Shown in pieces: positions 1 to 9,970 of a DNA stretch of 64,000 nt. Under the pieces are notes generated by a model. It made no database searches. It saw nothing but the letters and a program-made list of their open reading frames with translations, and was not told where the DNA came from. Both the position numbers and the translations under genes were made by a program. Numbering within the stretch: position 1 is the first letter of the stretch; the number at the start of each line of letters is the position of its first letter. The stretch is from Dipteris shenzhenensis (taxonomy: Eukaryota; Polypodiophyta; Polypodiopsida; Gleicheniales): assembly GCA_047967505.1 (NCBI GenBank), contig CM106541.1; one strand, given 5' to 3'.

Positions 1-1
1 C

Positions 2-325
2 AAAGACAATAATACTCGCCTACCATGCCATGACAACAAAAAAATGCAGAAGAAAGGCCTGATTTGACAGAAACCTTAAAGCTAAATCAAGGAAGGCAAC
101 CTAGTCTTGTTCTACAATGCCAAAGTACACAAGGGAAAACTGAAGTATCTAGGACCATACCAAGTATGAAAGATGAATCCCATCGGAGCTGTGTTGCTAG
201 AAACATTGGATGGAGTCCAATTCAACACAACAATAAACGAGAGCCGACTGAAGTGCTACTACATCAACATGCAAGCCATCCCCGATAAAAACAAAGATTT
301 GGGAAGCCAAGTCTTCCTTAGTTAG
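2..325 (+). pseudogene. Ty3/gypsy integrase C-terminal relic
   Basis: One frame read from base 2 gives the end of a gypsy polyprotein. The stretch KEGNLVLFYNAKVHKGKL followed by KYLGPYQV is the usual 'GD-LVL-Y...GKL...GPY-V' module after the integrase core, and it ends in NESRLKCYY, matching the 'N-DRLK-YY' tail of plant gypsy integrases. The frame carries stops near 64, 79, 85 and 170, so it is dead. The catalytic core must lie left of the window. It closes at the TAG at 323-325. No chromodomain is visible after it. Family assignment is firm; the lineage is not determined. Confidence 0.8.
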
Positions 326-930
326 GATTAGATTGTATCACGAGCACTCACTTGCATATGTACGTCTTCGCACATATAGGTAGCATCAATCGATTTTACC
401 TAGGGCTCAGAAGTGATGATTGAGTTCTAGCTGCCCTATGAAAATCCTAGCAAAAAAAACATATAGTTAGTCCCTACCTAGTTACTAGGTCACGTGCACT
501 CACACGCTTTTGCTTAGACATATAAATGATTGCATGAATAATTGTGCCACACACTTTCATTCCACACTCTCAAAGCATGTATAAAAATAAGATCTCTCTC
601 TCACACACACAGAATGGTCATACCGGCATGCCAATCAATCTAATGATCAATGGTTCACTACATGCACATGGATGTAGGTTCAGAAAAGATGTCACCACTA
701 AAGAGGATGCACAGAAAGAGCCCACCGCCTCAACCACGAGACCCCATCCAAAGTTCGCAACCATCTACATCCTCTCAACCATGGCGACCACAGGCATTCG
801 TGGTCTAGAGCGATAGCTCCAAAGAGGATTCAGTGCATGACCAAGTAGAACAAATTCCACCCTCGTCACCACTGGCCTACACAGCCATTGACGGGGCCCA
901 CAGTCACTGGAACTTGTCTAGCCACCCACA
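326..930. other. spacer between gypsy integrase tail and ORF
   Basis: No gene is supported here. A 90-codon open stretch at 544-816 contains a short CT/CA run and has no recognisable motif. The position, directly after integrase and before the 263-codon ORF, suggests it is part of the same retroelement's 3' region (inference). Confidence 0.4.
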
Positions 931-1722
931 TTGACTTATGCTCTTTCCCAAGAAGCAACATCTTACTTAGAGCAACAGGGCCTAGGGAGTTTGCATGAGA
1001 GCCTAAAATCCTTGGGGGATAGTCCTACTATGACCACATACATCAAGGACTTTCTCCATTCTTACTACTCCAGTAATGCAAAGGTTGGCAAAAACGGTAC
1101 AATCGCTGTACAAGAGAGCCCACTCAACATTATCCTCAACAGTAGAGTCATTCAATGGGCTTTCTCACTGCCAAAACAAGGTGGCAAATACCCTAAACGG
1201 CTTGCTGATGCAAAGTTTATCGAAGTACAGTCTCTCCTCACCAAGGGCACATTGATCCATAGAGATGGCATATTGCTTCGCACAATCCTTGACCATAACC
1301 TCAAGGAAGTAGCACAATTCCTATCCACAATCCTGGGGGTTAAGTGCAGCAAAAATCACTCCCTTCCACTCCGCACATTTGTTTTGCTAAGTAGGAAGCT
1401 AAAACAAGACTGGGTCCAGCTCTTCGTCATCTTCTTTACAAAGAAACTCGATGGTTCTTCAGGCCAAAAATGTAAAATTCCACACTTATTGGCTATAATC
1501 ATCACAAAAGAACTACAAGAAAGAGAAATGACTCTACCCCAGTCACCAAAACCAATTGAGGAGTTGGACATACCCTTCTCACTAGTATGGGATACAGGCT
1601 ACCTGGAAACTGTGCAAAAATTGTATGGTGTCAAGGCTTTACAGCAAGATCGACTGGCACAACACAAGTTCCATAGCCACTGGACTAAAAGCATGCCAAC
1701 CCAGGTACGTGCTTGCAATTAG
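931..1722 (+). CDS. uncharacterised 263-codon ORF downstream of gypsy integrase
   Basis: This is an intact 263-codon ORF about 600 bp after the broken integrase tail. The protein has no signal peptide and no obvious membrane span. Residues around 165-195 read VLLSRKLKQDWVQLFVIFFTKKL and then a KCKIPHLLAIIITKEL helix, with alternating hydrophobic and basic stretches. That layout loosely recalls the plant-specific 'putative plant transposon protein' ORFs found as extra genes between pol and the 3' LTR of some gypsy elements. I do not recognise a catalytic motif. It is odd that this frame is open while the integrase next to it has several stops. The start used is the first ATG, and no promoter was identified. 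It could also be a chance open frame. Confidence 0.4.
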   Translation: MTYALSQEATSYLEQQGLGSLHESLKSLGDSPTMTTYIKDFLHSYYSSNAKVGKNGTIAVQESPLNIILNSRVIQWAFSLPKQGGKYPKRLADAKFIEVQSLLTKGTLIHRDGILLRTILDHNLKEVAQFLSTILGVKCSKNHSLPLRTFVLLSRKLKQDWVQLFVIFFTKKLDGSSGQKCKIPHLLAIIITKELQEREMTLPQSPKPIEELDIPFSLVWDTGYLETVQKLYGVKALQQDRLAQHKFHSHWTKSMPTQVRACN

Positions 1723-1876
1723 CCATGACCCGAGGATGGGTAATAAAATGGATCCGGGAGTATGTTGTCTCTATGCCAACATGGACTTAGGTAGAACAAA
1801 ATGTGTGTGTAGAGTAGCAGCAAAGCTCCACTTGTACTTGTATAAGGCTTGAAATAATCCCTGAAAGAAATCCAAC

Positions 1877-2275
1877 TTGCAAGTTCTACATGCACGTTCT
1901 ACATATGACTTCTACATGCGAGTTGTACATGCGAGTTGTACATGCGAGTTGTACATAGACTTATACATGCAACTCCTACATACGACTTCTACATGCAACT
2001 CCTACATGCGAGTTGTACATGCAAGTTCTACATATGACTTCTACATGCAACTCCTACATGCAAGTTGTACATGCAAGCTGTACATGCAAGTTCTACATAC
2101 GACTTCTACATGCAACTCCTACATGCGACTTGTACATGCGAGTTGTACATGCAAGTTCTACATACGACTTCTACATGCAACTCCTACATGCGACTTCTAC
2201 ATGCAAGCTCTATGTACAACTTCTACATGCAAGTTCTACATGCAACTTCTATATGCAAGTTTTACATGTAGAGAG
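1877..2275. repeat. 13-bp minisatellite with 52/65-bp higher-order pattern
   Basis: About 30 tandem copies of a 13-bp unit such as TCTACATGCAACT, CCTACATGCGAGT and TGTACATGCAAGT. The variants recur in order (four or five units, 52 or 65 bp), showing a higher-order repeat. Thirteen is not a multiple of three, so three units (39 bp) code 13 residues, and several frames stay open with peptides of the FYMQLLHA kind; these are not genes. The core TACATG half-sites form many short inverted pairs. The array sits just upstream of a TATA motif at 2318. Confidence 0.9.
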
Positions 2276-2317
2276 AGTTACAATTCCTACATGTAGAGAT
2301 AGAAGCTCTCCAACTTG

Positions 2318-2343
2318 TATAAATACACCATAATGAAATAAAG
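2318..2343 (+). promoter_or_regulatory. TATA-like motif and AATAAA
   Basis: TATAAATA at 2318-2325 is followed 11 bases later by AAATAAAG. Directly downstream of a repeat array and after a gypsy 3' region, this is compatible with the U3/R part of an LTR. No matching LTR partner is in the window, so the assignment is an inference. Confidence 0.4.
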
Positions 2344-2454
2344 CCCACACTCTTTAGGGCATTGTGTTGAGTTCTACTTTGGTATTCCAAGCAATTGTCT
2401 CAAGTGTCCATGCTTCCTTGCACTCCACATCCTAAAGCATGTCCTAACCTTGCA

Positions 2455-2625
2455 ACTCCTCCTCCCCTCTCCCCCAACCTTGCAACCCATCTTCTCCCTC
2501 TCCTCCTCCCTCCTCCTCCTCCCTTCTCCTCCTCCCTCTTCCTTCTCCTCCTCCCTTCTCCTCCTCCTCCCTTCTCCTCCTCCTCCTCCTCCTCCTCCTC
2601 CCTCCTCTCTCTTCTTTCCCCCATG
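2455..2625. repeat. CT/CTC-rich low-complexity tract
   Basis: Near-pure pyrimidine tract on the + strand made of CTC, CTT and CCT triplets. It yields long proline/leucine/serine or glutamate/glycine frames on either strand that are not genes. Confidence 0.9.
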
Positions 2626-2629
2626 CTCT

Positions 2630-3100
2630 TACACCTTATTCCTCTCCCACTCCTATGCTCCCCCTAAACCCTTTGTTCCTCAACCCTTAAACTCCATGAT
2701 CTACGAGGGAGACGAGTTCTCCACCATGTACTCTACTCTAAACCTTGGAACCTCCTTCTAAACCCTGGAACCTCCTTCTAACCCTTAAACTCCTCCTAAA
2801 CCCTGCAACCCCCAATGAAGGCGAAAGCCTTCATTACCTCAACCATGATGATACACGTTCCTTTTACACATGCATGCACTTTGTTTGCTTACCACACTTA
2901 AGCCTACGTCTCTCACAGGAACACGACTCGAGGTCCTAAGCTACACATATACTACAACCGACAACCCCGATATATCTGTAGGTGACAAAATGCCTCGGAA
3001 CCTAGCATACTGAGAAAACCTTGCTCTTCCTATGAAAGCAGTAGGAAAGAGCCAACAACAAGAGATCTTTGTTGGCGAGCAGATCTTTGTTGGCGAGTAG
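2630..3100. other. spacer with short direct duplications
   Basis: No gene seen. GGAACCTCCTTCTAA(A) occurs twice in tandem near 2747-2780 and AGATCTTTGTTGGCGAG twice near 3063-3097. Scattered AAACCCT motifs resemble telomere units but are isolated. Confidence 0.6.
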
Positions 3101-3880
3101 TTGTCATCTCGTTGGCAGCAAAGTTGCTTGAAGTTCTTTGAGATCCTTGATTGCAACAACAGGTTCTTATGGAGCTACTCCATTTTTAGGAGCAAGTTCT
3201 TGTGGATCTACTGTTGGCATGTTTCTTGTTGTCGGTGTTGCACCATTGAACATTGCGATCTCCCACATGTATCACTTCTGTGCTACTCATCGTAATAAAG
3301 TGATATATGTTCTATGTATCAAATGTGAGTAGGATTGTAATGTCTCAGAGATATCTTGCTTTTGTTGAGCCCAAGTTTCAGCTGAGAAAGTTGTCAGGGA
3401 TGAAGATAATTTGTTGTTCACATTAGAAGGTTCTTGTGGGACTTCCATTGTGATGGGCATTACTTGTGTGGCCGATTCTTACATAGCTACCCTGATGATA
3501 AATGCCAAATTTCTCAGTAAGGAAGGTTCTTATGTGTCTCCCAACATGGATTCAGTATTTGTCTTGGCAGGTTCTTGTGTTACTGTCTCTTTTTTCAAGA
3601 CGGGTTCTTGTGTTACTACTAGTTGCCTTGAAGATGGTGCAATAAATTGACATGCCTTGTTATAACTTGGGGTCGATCAGGTTCTTGTGTTACTGTCTCC
3701 TTTTTTGTCACAAGTTCTTGTGTAACTACTCGAGAGGAGGTAGATTAATTCCTTTGTGTATGATCCTCTTGCATTGTTGCTTTTCCCTTGTCCTTGCAAG
3801 CATGTTCTCGCTATTCTTGGCAGCTTTGCAAAGTAGGCTCTTGTGTGACTACTACTGGTGCATCTACACTTGTTGATGCT
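3100..3880 (-). pseudogene. degenerate PQEP/TQEP-repeat coding relic of a gypsy element
   Basis: On the + strand the motif GGTTCTTGTG recurs at irregular spacing (about 3160-3840). Read on the minus strand it encodes PQEP/TQEP units, for example VTQEPVLKKETVTQEP, in a frame with stops. The same coding pattern (PQEPTLKNGLGPQEP) lies at about 7490-7550, directly N-terminal to the gag domain. This stretch is therefore best read as retroelement polyprotein sequence, perhaps a gag N-terminal linker of a second, rearranged copy. The function of the repeats is unknown. Confidence 0.45.
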
Positions 3881-4271
3881 TTAATATTGATACAATTAGG
3901 GCTCCATTCCTACTTTTGCAATGGTGTAAATTTTGACTTAGGGCAAGCATGGATGGGCTATTGATTGTTGAGGCGAGGTTTGGGTACCCATATATAAGAG
4001 TTGCCAAGGTAATATCCCTGGGGGCCTCAAGTAATTTTATGGGAACCCATTGGTAATGTACCTTCGTTATTGGATGGCGTCGTCCTCTTCTTTGATGTTG
4101 AGGTTTGTTGTTTACATGAGGGGGTGGCTGGTGATGGTGAGGCTCGATGTTTAGAGGAGGGGGTGGCTTTATACGTTGAGGTTTCTTTGGAATCCAAAAA
4201 TATGATTCACCCTCAAAGTATCCTTGAGCCTTCAATAGATCCTTTTGGACCCATATTTGCTTGGTTGCTCT
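3864..4271 (-). pseudogene. gypsy polyprotein linker with repeated 'WV-K-LL-A' motif
   Basis: A minus-strand frame runs about 135 codons. It contains WVQKDLLKAQGYFEGE, a histidine/proline-rich stretch (PPPPLNIEPHHHQPPP), then a second diverged copy WVPIKLLEAP. Two copies of a tryptophan-led motif separated by a basic, proline-rich linker fit the low-conservation region of a gypsy polyprotein. It lies directly downstream (minus sense) of the protease-like segment at 4368-4886. No catalytic motif was found. Family assignment rests on context. Confidence 0.45.
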
Positions 4272-4367
4272 TCTTCTTTGTTTTCTTTGTTGGTGAGGTG
4301 CTTGCCGAGGTTGACACGGAAGTGGATGTTGATGTTGGTGCTTGAATGTTGGGCCAGTTGGTAGTTC

Positions 4368-4886
4368 TTAGCACATCTTTTTGGGTTGACTCATCACCAA
4401 ATAATCCTTTGTGTCCTGGATCCAGCTTTTACCAAGAATGGCGGCTTCTGTTAAGGTACCTGCAGGAGCTACAAAAAACTTGCAAGGCACAATGAAATTG
4501 TCCAAGGAAACATTCAACATTAAAGAACCAATAACCTTAATACATATACCCTCTATGGACTGAATTTCAAAATCACATACTTGAAGGCATACTTGACCAA
4601 GATGCTTTAATGTCTCCCAGGAGATGAGGTTTTTTCTTGCTCGCCAATCTTCCATGGCTTGTATTCGGCATGTTGCACGTGTTGATGTTATCTCTATCCA
4701 AAGTTGAGATGGAGTCATATCTATCTCATGAGGATCAATGGCATTGTCAACTCCTAGTTCAATTTGATTAGGTAGTACCCTTCTTATGGTGTAAAAAGGT
4801 GTAATGGAGTTAAATTGTTCATCATCAAGGTGCATTGTCTGAGTGCCCTTAGCAATTGGTAGATCTATTACCGCTAGTGTATGCAT
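4368..4886 (-). pseudogene. second aspartic-protease-like segment of the gypsy polyprotein
   Basis: A 172-codon minus-strand open frame. Residues about 84-99 read DWRARKNLISWETLKHLG, which lines up with the D[ST]G-x-x-N-LIS-W-LK-LG pattern of retropepsins, but the active-site triad is not DSG/DTG. The frame ends with EAAILGKSWI, matching the 'ILG-DWL' flap-side motif. A separate protease segment with its own active-site-like triad and ILGRPFL lies upstream at 5021-5487, so this gag-pol carries two protease-like folds in series. This copy is probably catalytically dead, or a duplicated retropepsin half. Confidence 0.5.
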
Positions 4887-5020
4887 CCAATCAAGTGAGT
4901 CTTCTAGTTATGGTAAAGGAGCACACCAAGGTTCATCAAGACTCTCCTCATTGTCCTCCTTCTCATATTTTTAAACCAACTTTACCGGCATGGACCTATT
5001 GGTGGTATCCAATTCAACTA

Positions 5021-5487
5021 CAAATAGATTTCCGGACCTATAGTGTGAGCCTTCCATGTTTGGAGATAAACCCTCATGACTTGCTGATCTTTCCTTGGAT
5101 AAATGTTGTTGGAGTGCCAATCATGGATCAATCCTGCCATACTCAAGAAAGGTCTCCCTAGTATAGCATCATACCAGGCTCATACCTAGGGTTGTTTTGG
5201 AAATCCATTACAACAAGGCACAGCTGATATGTGAGACCAAAGGTTTTGATTTTAATGTCCTTGAGTACTCCTATGGGATGAGCCATGCCTCCATCAGCTA
5301 ATTTAACTACCAAGAAAGTACTCTCTTGGTCGGGACTTCCCCACTTTTTCCAACATTGTTTCATGATGATGCTAAAACTTGCTCCTCCGTCTAAGATTGC
5401 TAAAGCTTTATGATCATGGAAGGAGATGGGTAACACTGCAAATGTGTCATCACTCTCAAAGTATTGGCCCAATTTGTTGACTGACAT
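5021..5487 (-). pseudogene. Ty3/gypsy aspartic protease (retropepsin), frameshifted
   Basis: The minus-strand frame from 5487 gives ALAILDGGASFSII, the retropepsin active-site region with D-G-G-A-S where D-[TS]-G-A-S is expected. A beta-rich stretch follows (VVKLADGGMAHPIGVL). The annotated frame stops at about 5158, but a one-base shift continues as YDAILGRPFLSMAG, the classic ILGRPFL motif, and runs to a stop near 5021. It therefore has a mutated triad and a frameshift and is inactive. In a living element it would release gag and pol products. Confidence 0.75.
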
Positions 5488-6232
5488 CCTTGGAAGGTCT
5501 GTAGTTTGATTGGGACTTCAACATTCTCAGGATTAGTGGATTGGGGTGTCACTATTTTCATCCAATCCAAGAGGTCTCTCCATAGAGTAGGATTACCCCG
5601 TAATAGTGTCGCAATGGGCATCTTGATCTCAGTGGGGATAGGAATGAGATCGGAGTGAGGCTAACCTTGCAATATCGCAAGGACCAGTGATAGGCTCCTT
5701 GCCTATGGAGTTTGACTCTTCTAAGCCATATAAGGACATGTTGTCCTCCTCCTTTAGTTGTTGCAAGGCGGGGTCTTCTTCAAACATCTATTGCATTAGG
5801 GTCGATCCCTCTATTAAAGGGCATGTCACACCTTCTTCATCTACCCTTTTAGGTATTTGCAAGGAGTTTGAGGCTCGAGGGTTTATCTCATATCTTGGAT
5901 GAATTGTATTAGCACTCTTGCTTGCCTTGGGCCTAAGCTCACATTCATCTTGGTACTTGCATACCAATTTATGTGCCTCGGTGAGACCTTGTTTCCCCAC
6001 CCATGGGCTGGGATATTCACAGTGACCCTCAGGTGTTGTGGCTTGGCCATGGGTTGAAGCCATTATCGTTGCCTCATTTGCATCATGCGGTGCTGCTTCT
6101 ATTTGAAAAGGTACCACCAAAGGAGGAGGATGTTGCTAGGGAGGCCGTGTCTTCATCCGACCCATCTTGGATGATGACCTTATTTTGTCCCTTCCTAATC
6201 TTTTTTGCACCCTTGGTGCTTACTCGTGCTAA
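5488..6232 (-). pseudogene. gag-protease linker of the decayed gypsy element
   Basis: Between the zinc knuckles and the protease the minus strand carries broken frames (5400-5621 and 5788-6120) with no recognised domain. Residues such as RDLLDWMKIVTP and EAHKLVCKYQDECELR are unremarkable. Position and strand assign it to the same gypsy polyprotein. Confidence 0.4.
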
Positions 6233-7120
6233 TTAAATTGCCTCTCTAGGCTTTGACGTGTGAGCTTTATCCCTTTTGGCTTGTTTGCAAAGCTCTTTAT
6301 TAAGGGCTTTAGCTTGTAACCTCATGATCACATTCAAGGATATGGATGACATTTGGCCTCTCTCAATGCTTAACAAGTTAAGGCTTGTGGACTTTGATGG
6401 CCTTCTCATCAAGCAATCCTTAAAAAGATGGTCCACACCACACCAAGTGCACAATGGCGGTGGTGTATTAGATGCTTGTGCACATGTGATTGGCTGCTTA
6501 GATTGCCCCTTATATGGACACTCATTGGCAAGGTGTGGCCCTTGACACATATGGCATTGAATGGGTTGTGCCTTGGTCAAGTTGTTCCTATCTCCCATTG
6601 TTTGAGAAATCGGTGCCGTTTGGTAGACCGTAATGTGTTGGTCATCTTGTATGATTTAGTGACTTATAATGTTGGACCAATTTGCCTTGTCACCATTTTG
6701 GGGATAGTTGTTTCCACTGAAGGTAGGTTTGGGGTCTCCCGAATCACTAGGTAGCTCTTCCACTAATACTTGATTCAAGGGAGTAATTCGTGGAGGTGGT
6801 GGTTGAGGTCTCAATACTGGCGGGGGTAATGGAATATTTTGAGCCCTAAATTTCCCTTGATTGGCTGATGTGTCTCCTTGTATTGCCCATTGTGCATAAT
6901 TGGATGGATTGGGCGGTGCAGGCAATGGTAGATGCGGCCTTTGTTCATACATGGGTTGAGGAATAACCCTAGGATAATGACATTGGGATATGTCATGATT
7001 TCCCCAATGAACACAATGGGCATAGTAGAGCATTGGCCTGGCCCTAAGACAAGGGCATTCCTTAGTGGAATGATTCCTAGTGCATACCCCACACTATATG
7101 TTATCTCTTTGTGGAAATAA
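6233..7120 (-). pseudogene. gypsy Gag nucleocapsid with several short zinc knuckles
   Basis: The minus strand encodes CGVCTRNHSTKEC (about 7055-7095), YAHCVHWGNHDISQC, then a proline-rich linker, then CHMCQGPHLANEC and CTWCGVDHLFKDC in the frame 6598-6233. Three of the four share the spacing C-x2-C-x3-H-x4-C instead of the common C-x2-C-x4-H-x4-C; the fourth has lost its first Cys (Tyr) and has a longer inner loop. These motifs bind zinc and package RNA in retroelement Gag proteins. The frame changes between the knuckle pairs, so the gene is broken. Flanks: gag core upstream (7239-7460), protease downstream. Confidence 0.75.
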
Positions 7121-7238
7121 ATGGGGGTTACTGGGAGCATCTTTTGGTGCTTCTATCTTCCATTGTTGGCTCAAATTGTTTAATAGATTTGTGGTCAACT
7201 CTTCCATGTTGAGCACCTTGGGCATCATGCTTGCATCC

Positions 7239-7560
7239 TTAGTTGCTTCTGAGGTTGAATCCTGTGCTATTTAGGACATATCTAAGGGCTCTAAACCATT
7301 GTCCAACCTTGCCACCAAGACTCAAGCTAAAAGCATTGACCTTGTCTAGATCCCCAATATCACCAAAGGTCTCGCAGATTTGTTCAAATCTCTCAACATG
7401 GGATATTGGGTCTAGCCCCAGACCTTTGCTAGTGAGGAGCTTCTTCGATGGTAGCAACATATTATGAAGGGCTCCAACATCTTTTGTTGCAGTAGGTTCT
7501 TGTGGACCTAGTCCATTTTTAAGAGTAGGTTCTTGTGGGTATACTGCTTTGGAATTGAGT
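7239..7560 (-). pseudogene. Ty3/gypsy Gag capsid core (Retrotrans_gag-like)
   Basis: The minus-strand frame carries LDPISHVERFEQICETFGD, the 'DP--H-ERFE' signature of plant gypsy Gag. DKVNAFSLSLGGKVGQWF follows, matching the conserved 'D-------SL-G-A--W' helix pair. N-terminal to it the frame reads PQEPTLKNGLGPQEP. The domain assembles capsid shells around element RNA. It ends at a stop near 7239, and the following nucleocapsid part is in other frames. Confidence 0.8.
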
Positions 7561-8348
7561 GAATGTCATATTGAAGGAGTGGGTTCTCATAGCTTCATCC
7601 ATAAGGACTGTTTACGATACAGCAGGATGTTGTGGAACGGTGGGTCCTGTCCCGTACATTGGTGGCCCTGATGAAGGGTTTCATGGATTTGATGGCACGA
7701 GGTTGGGATGGGAGGATCCATGCCCAATAGGCAATTGCATTGTGACTTGGGTTGGGTTGGGCCTAATAGGTTGGACTAGAGGTCCTCTAGGGAGTAGTAT
7801 GTTCCTTGTAGGCATAGGCCTATAAGGGGCACTTGTTGGGTAGGGAATGTCTCCCATGTTTTGCTGCCAAGGAGGCATCATAGGTGGAGGGTCTTAATTG
7901 TGTGCCTTCAAGGCTACTCCTCTGCACCCTTTGCTCTAGCATTTGGGACCCTTGTGACAATGTGGGTCCAAATCCATCCCCATAGGATTGTCTGTCATCA
8001 AATAATTGGTACAACAAGGATTGATTTCCATCAGGTATCGTGGGACTTGGTTCCCTGATATTGCTTTTGACATCGATGGTTGGGCCAGCACTTGAGGCTC
8101 TATCATTGCCCTAGTCTACCCAATGAATTCACCATTTCTGCGGGTGGGTCACTCAGACCAAACCTTCCTAGCATGTTTACAAATGAGTCCCGTATTCGAA
8201 ATGTTGTGGAAGGAGTAGGTAATTGAGGACATACTGAACTAGAGTTTGGAGCTACAAAGGCTCTAAGGTTGGGATTTTCACCCATCTCTCCATCAAAGCT
8301 CATTGAATTTTCAGAGCTGGACAACTCAGCTAGGGATGGTCCGTGCAC
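7561..8348 (-). pseudogene. proline-rich N-terminal part of the gypsy Gag
   Basis: Two minus-strand frames, 8103-8348 and 7681-7881, flank a stop-bearing middle. The first has LGRFGLSDPPAEMVNSLGR; the second is proline-rich (YPTSAPYRPMPTRNILLP). They lie directly upstream of the Gag core in the same orientation. No LTR or primer site was identified to the right of 8348. Confidence 0.45.
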
Positions 8349-8529
8349 TGAGTGGGCACCAAGTATTGAGGATCCTGAGCGAATAGTTGTGAAAGAGGGT
8401 TGTTACATTACCTTCCTAAATTGCTTAAAATGTTAGATATTCCCAAGGTCACTAAGCTCATGTATTGAAAGTTAAAACCGACAAGTCTTTCCCTATCATT
8501 CTTGTTTTCTTCTTGGCATTAAGACCATG

Positions 8530-9970
8530 TGTAAAGATGGGATCTATCACCCTACTTTGGAAAGCCTAATTTCCCTTTTTGCAGTGGCTATCCTCCGCCT
8601 CAAAACAAAAATAACTACAGCATCCTCTTGTTTTAAGTCTTTTGGGAGTTCCTTACTCCATCCATATAATGTGTTTCTAATTCAAGTTGAGGTGGCACTA
8701 AATGACGAGCGAACTAAGACAAACAAGAACAGTAAGCCTGGTAATGTGCATTCAATGTGGAATAGATCCCACAAAGAATTTGCCTTGGGTATCAAACTTT
8801 TGAAGCTGACATTTCCAAACCTCTTATGCCATAATGTACTCAGGTATGCATCCTAATTTTGATGATGAGCTATTAGGGCTCTTGGGATTGGGGCTACTGT
8901 AAACAATTTGAACATACAACCAATCTTGAAACCTTGGGAAATGATTGAGATGGGATCTCAACTTCCACAAATGTGCATCCATACTTAGGACAATCTCCAT
9001 GTCAGCATCTAATAGAAAGAAGATCATATTTCGTTGTTGGGACATAGAATGCACCTCTTGTGCTCTTTCATTGTGCCTATATCACTATGAAGAGTTATGT
9101 TCCTAATTCCTTCTATCTTCCGAGGTGTGTCATCACATCGATCACAACATTCTCTTGAGGATTTTTGTTAGATCAAAGTTCTGCAAATCAATTTTTGTGT
9201 CATGTGGTTGCTTGTATCTAAGTTAAACCACCATGTGTCCTCATGTTTATGACTTTGAGTAGGTGTCTTCTTTGCAAGAGCATACTGAGGGATTATAAGT
9301 ATTGGATTATTTTCTCGTCTTTTAGTGAATTTTTATACCCCTAAGACTCCATACCCCCTTTGAGTAGAATGACCATGGTGTTGGTTTTGGTTCCTTGAGG
9401 ATGGAGTCTTTCTACAATAAATATGAGAAGTGTTTCGCTTAGCTTAATTGTCAATCCTTCCAATATGTCTTCCTCTACCTCTAAGGCTCCTCTTCCTCCT
9501 ACTGAAATTATACAACCATGACTCCTTTATCATATTTTACCTCTTCTCAGGTGCTCCTATAGAAGTGTATCTAGCTTGATTTCAAATGAAGGAAATGCAT
9601 CTCTAGAGACCATTATAGTCACAAATTGTTCAGTAATCTTTTCCCAATCAATTGAGGGAAATTGCTATCAATTGAGAGAAATCGGATCTCTTAACTTATT
9701 GAAGTCAATACATCAGAGTTTGCAACTTCCATGCATAATTAAATTGATTCTCTAATAGTATGATCCCGAACCTATTATTTGCATTAAAATGGCTCTCAAG
9801 ATACTTTCATGCATTCACAACAGATGTTTGACCTCTAAGAATGGGTATCATAACATCTTTAACATTGTAATTTATGATATTTAATGCTAACCCTGACTTA
9901 ACATCCCAATCTACTATTGCTTTTGGTATCTCTTGAAGGTTAATTATAGGAAATGATTCCAAAATACTAG
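8530..9970 (-). pseudogene. Ty1/copia gag-protease-preintegrase relic
   Basis: Reading the minus strand from about 9970 gives, in order: a UBN2-type Gag piece (VMIPILRGQTSVVNA*KYLE, then SHFNANNRFG, close to 'AW--LE--F----'); a basic RG-rich stretch; a protease piece WWFNLDTSNHMTQK near 9200 (compare W--DSGASNHMT, with the triad destroyed); and the GAG-pre-integrase piece LWHKRFGNVSFKSL near 8800. Many stops and frame changes interrupt it. The order gag, PR, pre-integrase is the copia order, so this is one element truncated at 8.5 kb before the integrase core. It abuts the gypsy relic on its left. Confidence 0.7.

Noticed and set aside
1877-2333. Overlapping 68-139-codon ORFs rich in FYMQLLHA repeats
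   Set aside because: Product of the 13-bp repeat, open in several frames at once.
2395-2761. Proline/serine/leucine ORFs and the Glu/Gly-rich reverse ORF
   Set aside because: CT-triplet low complexity.
2650-2810. AAACCCT words suggesting interstitial telomere repeats
   Set aside because: Isolated, not in tandem.
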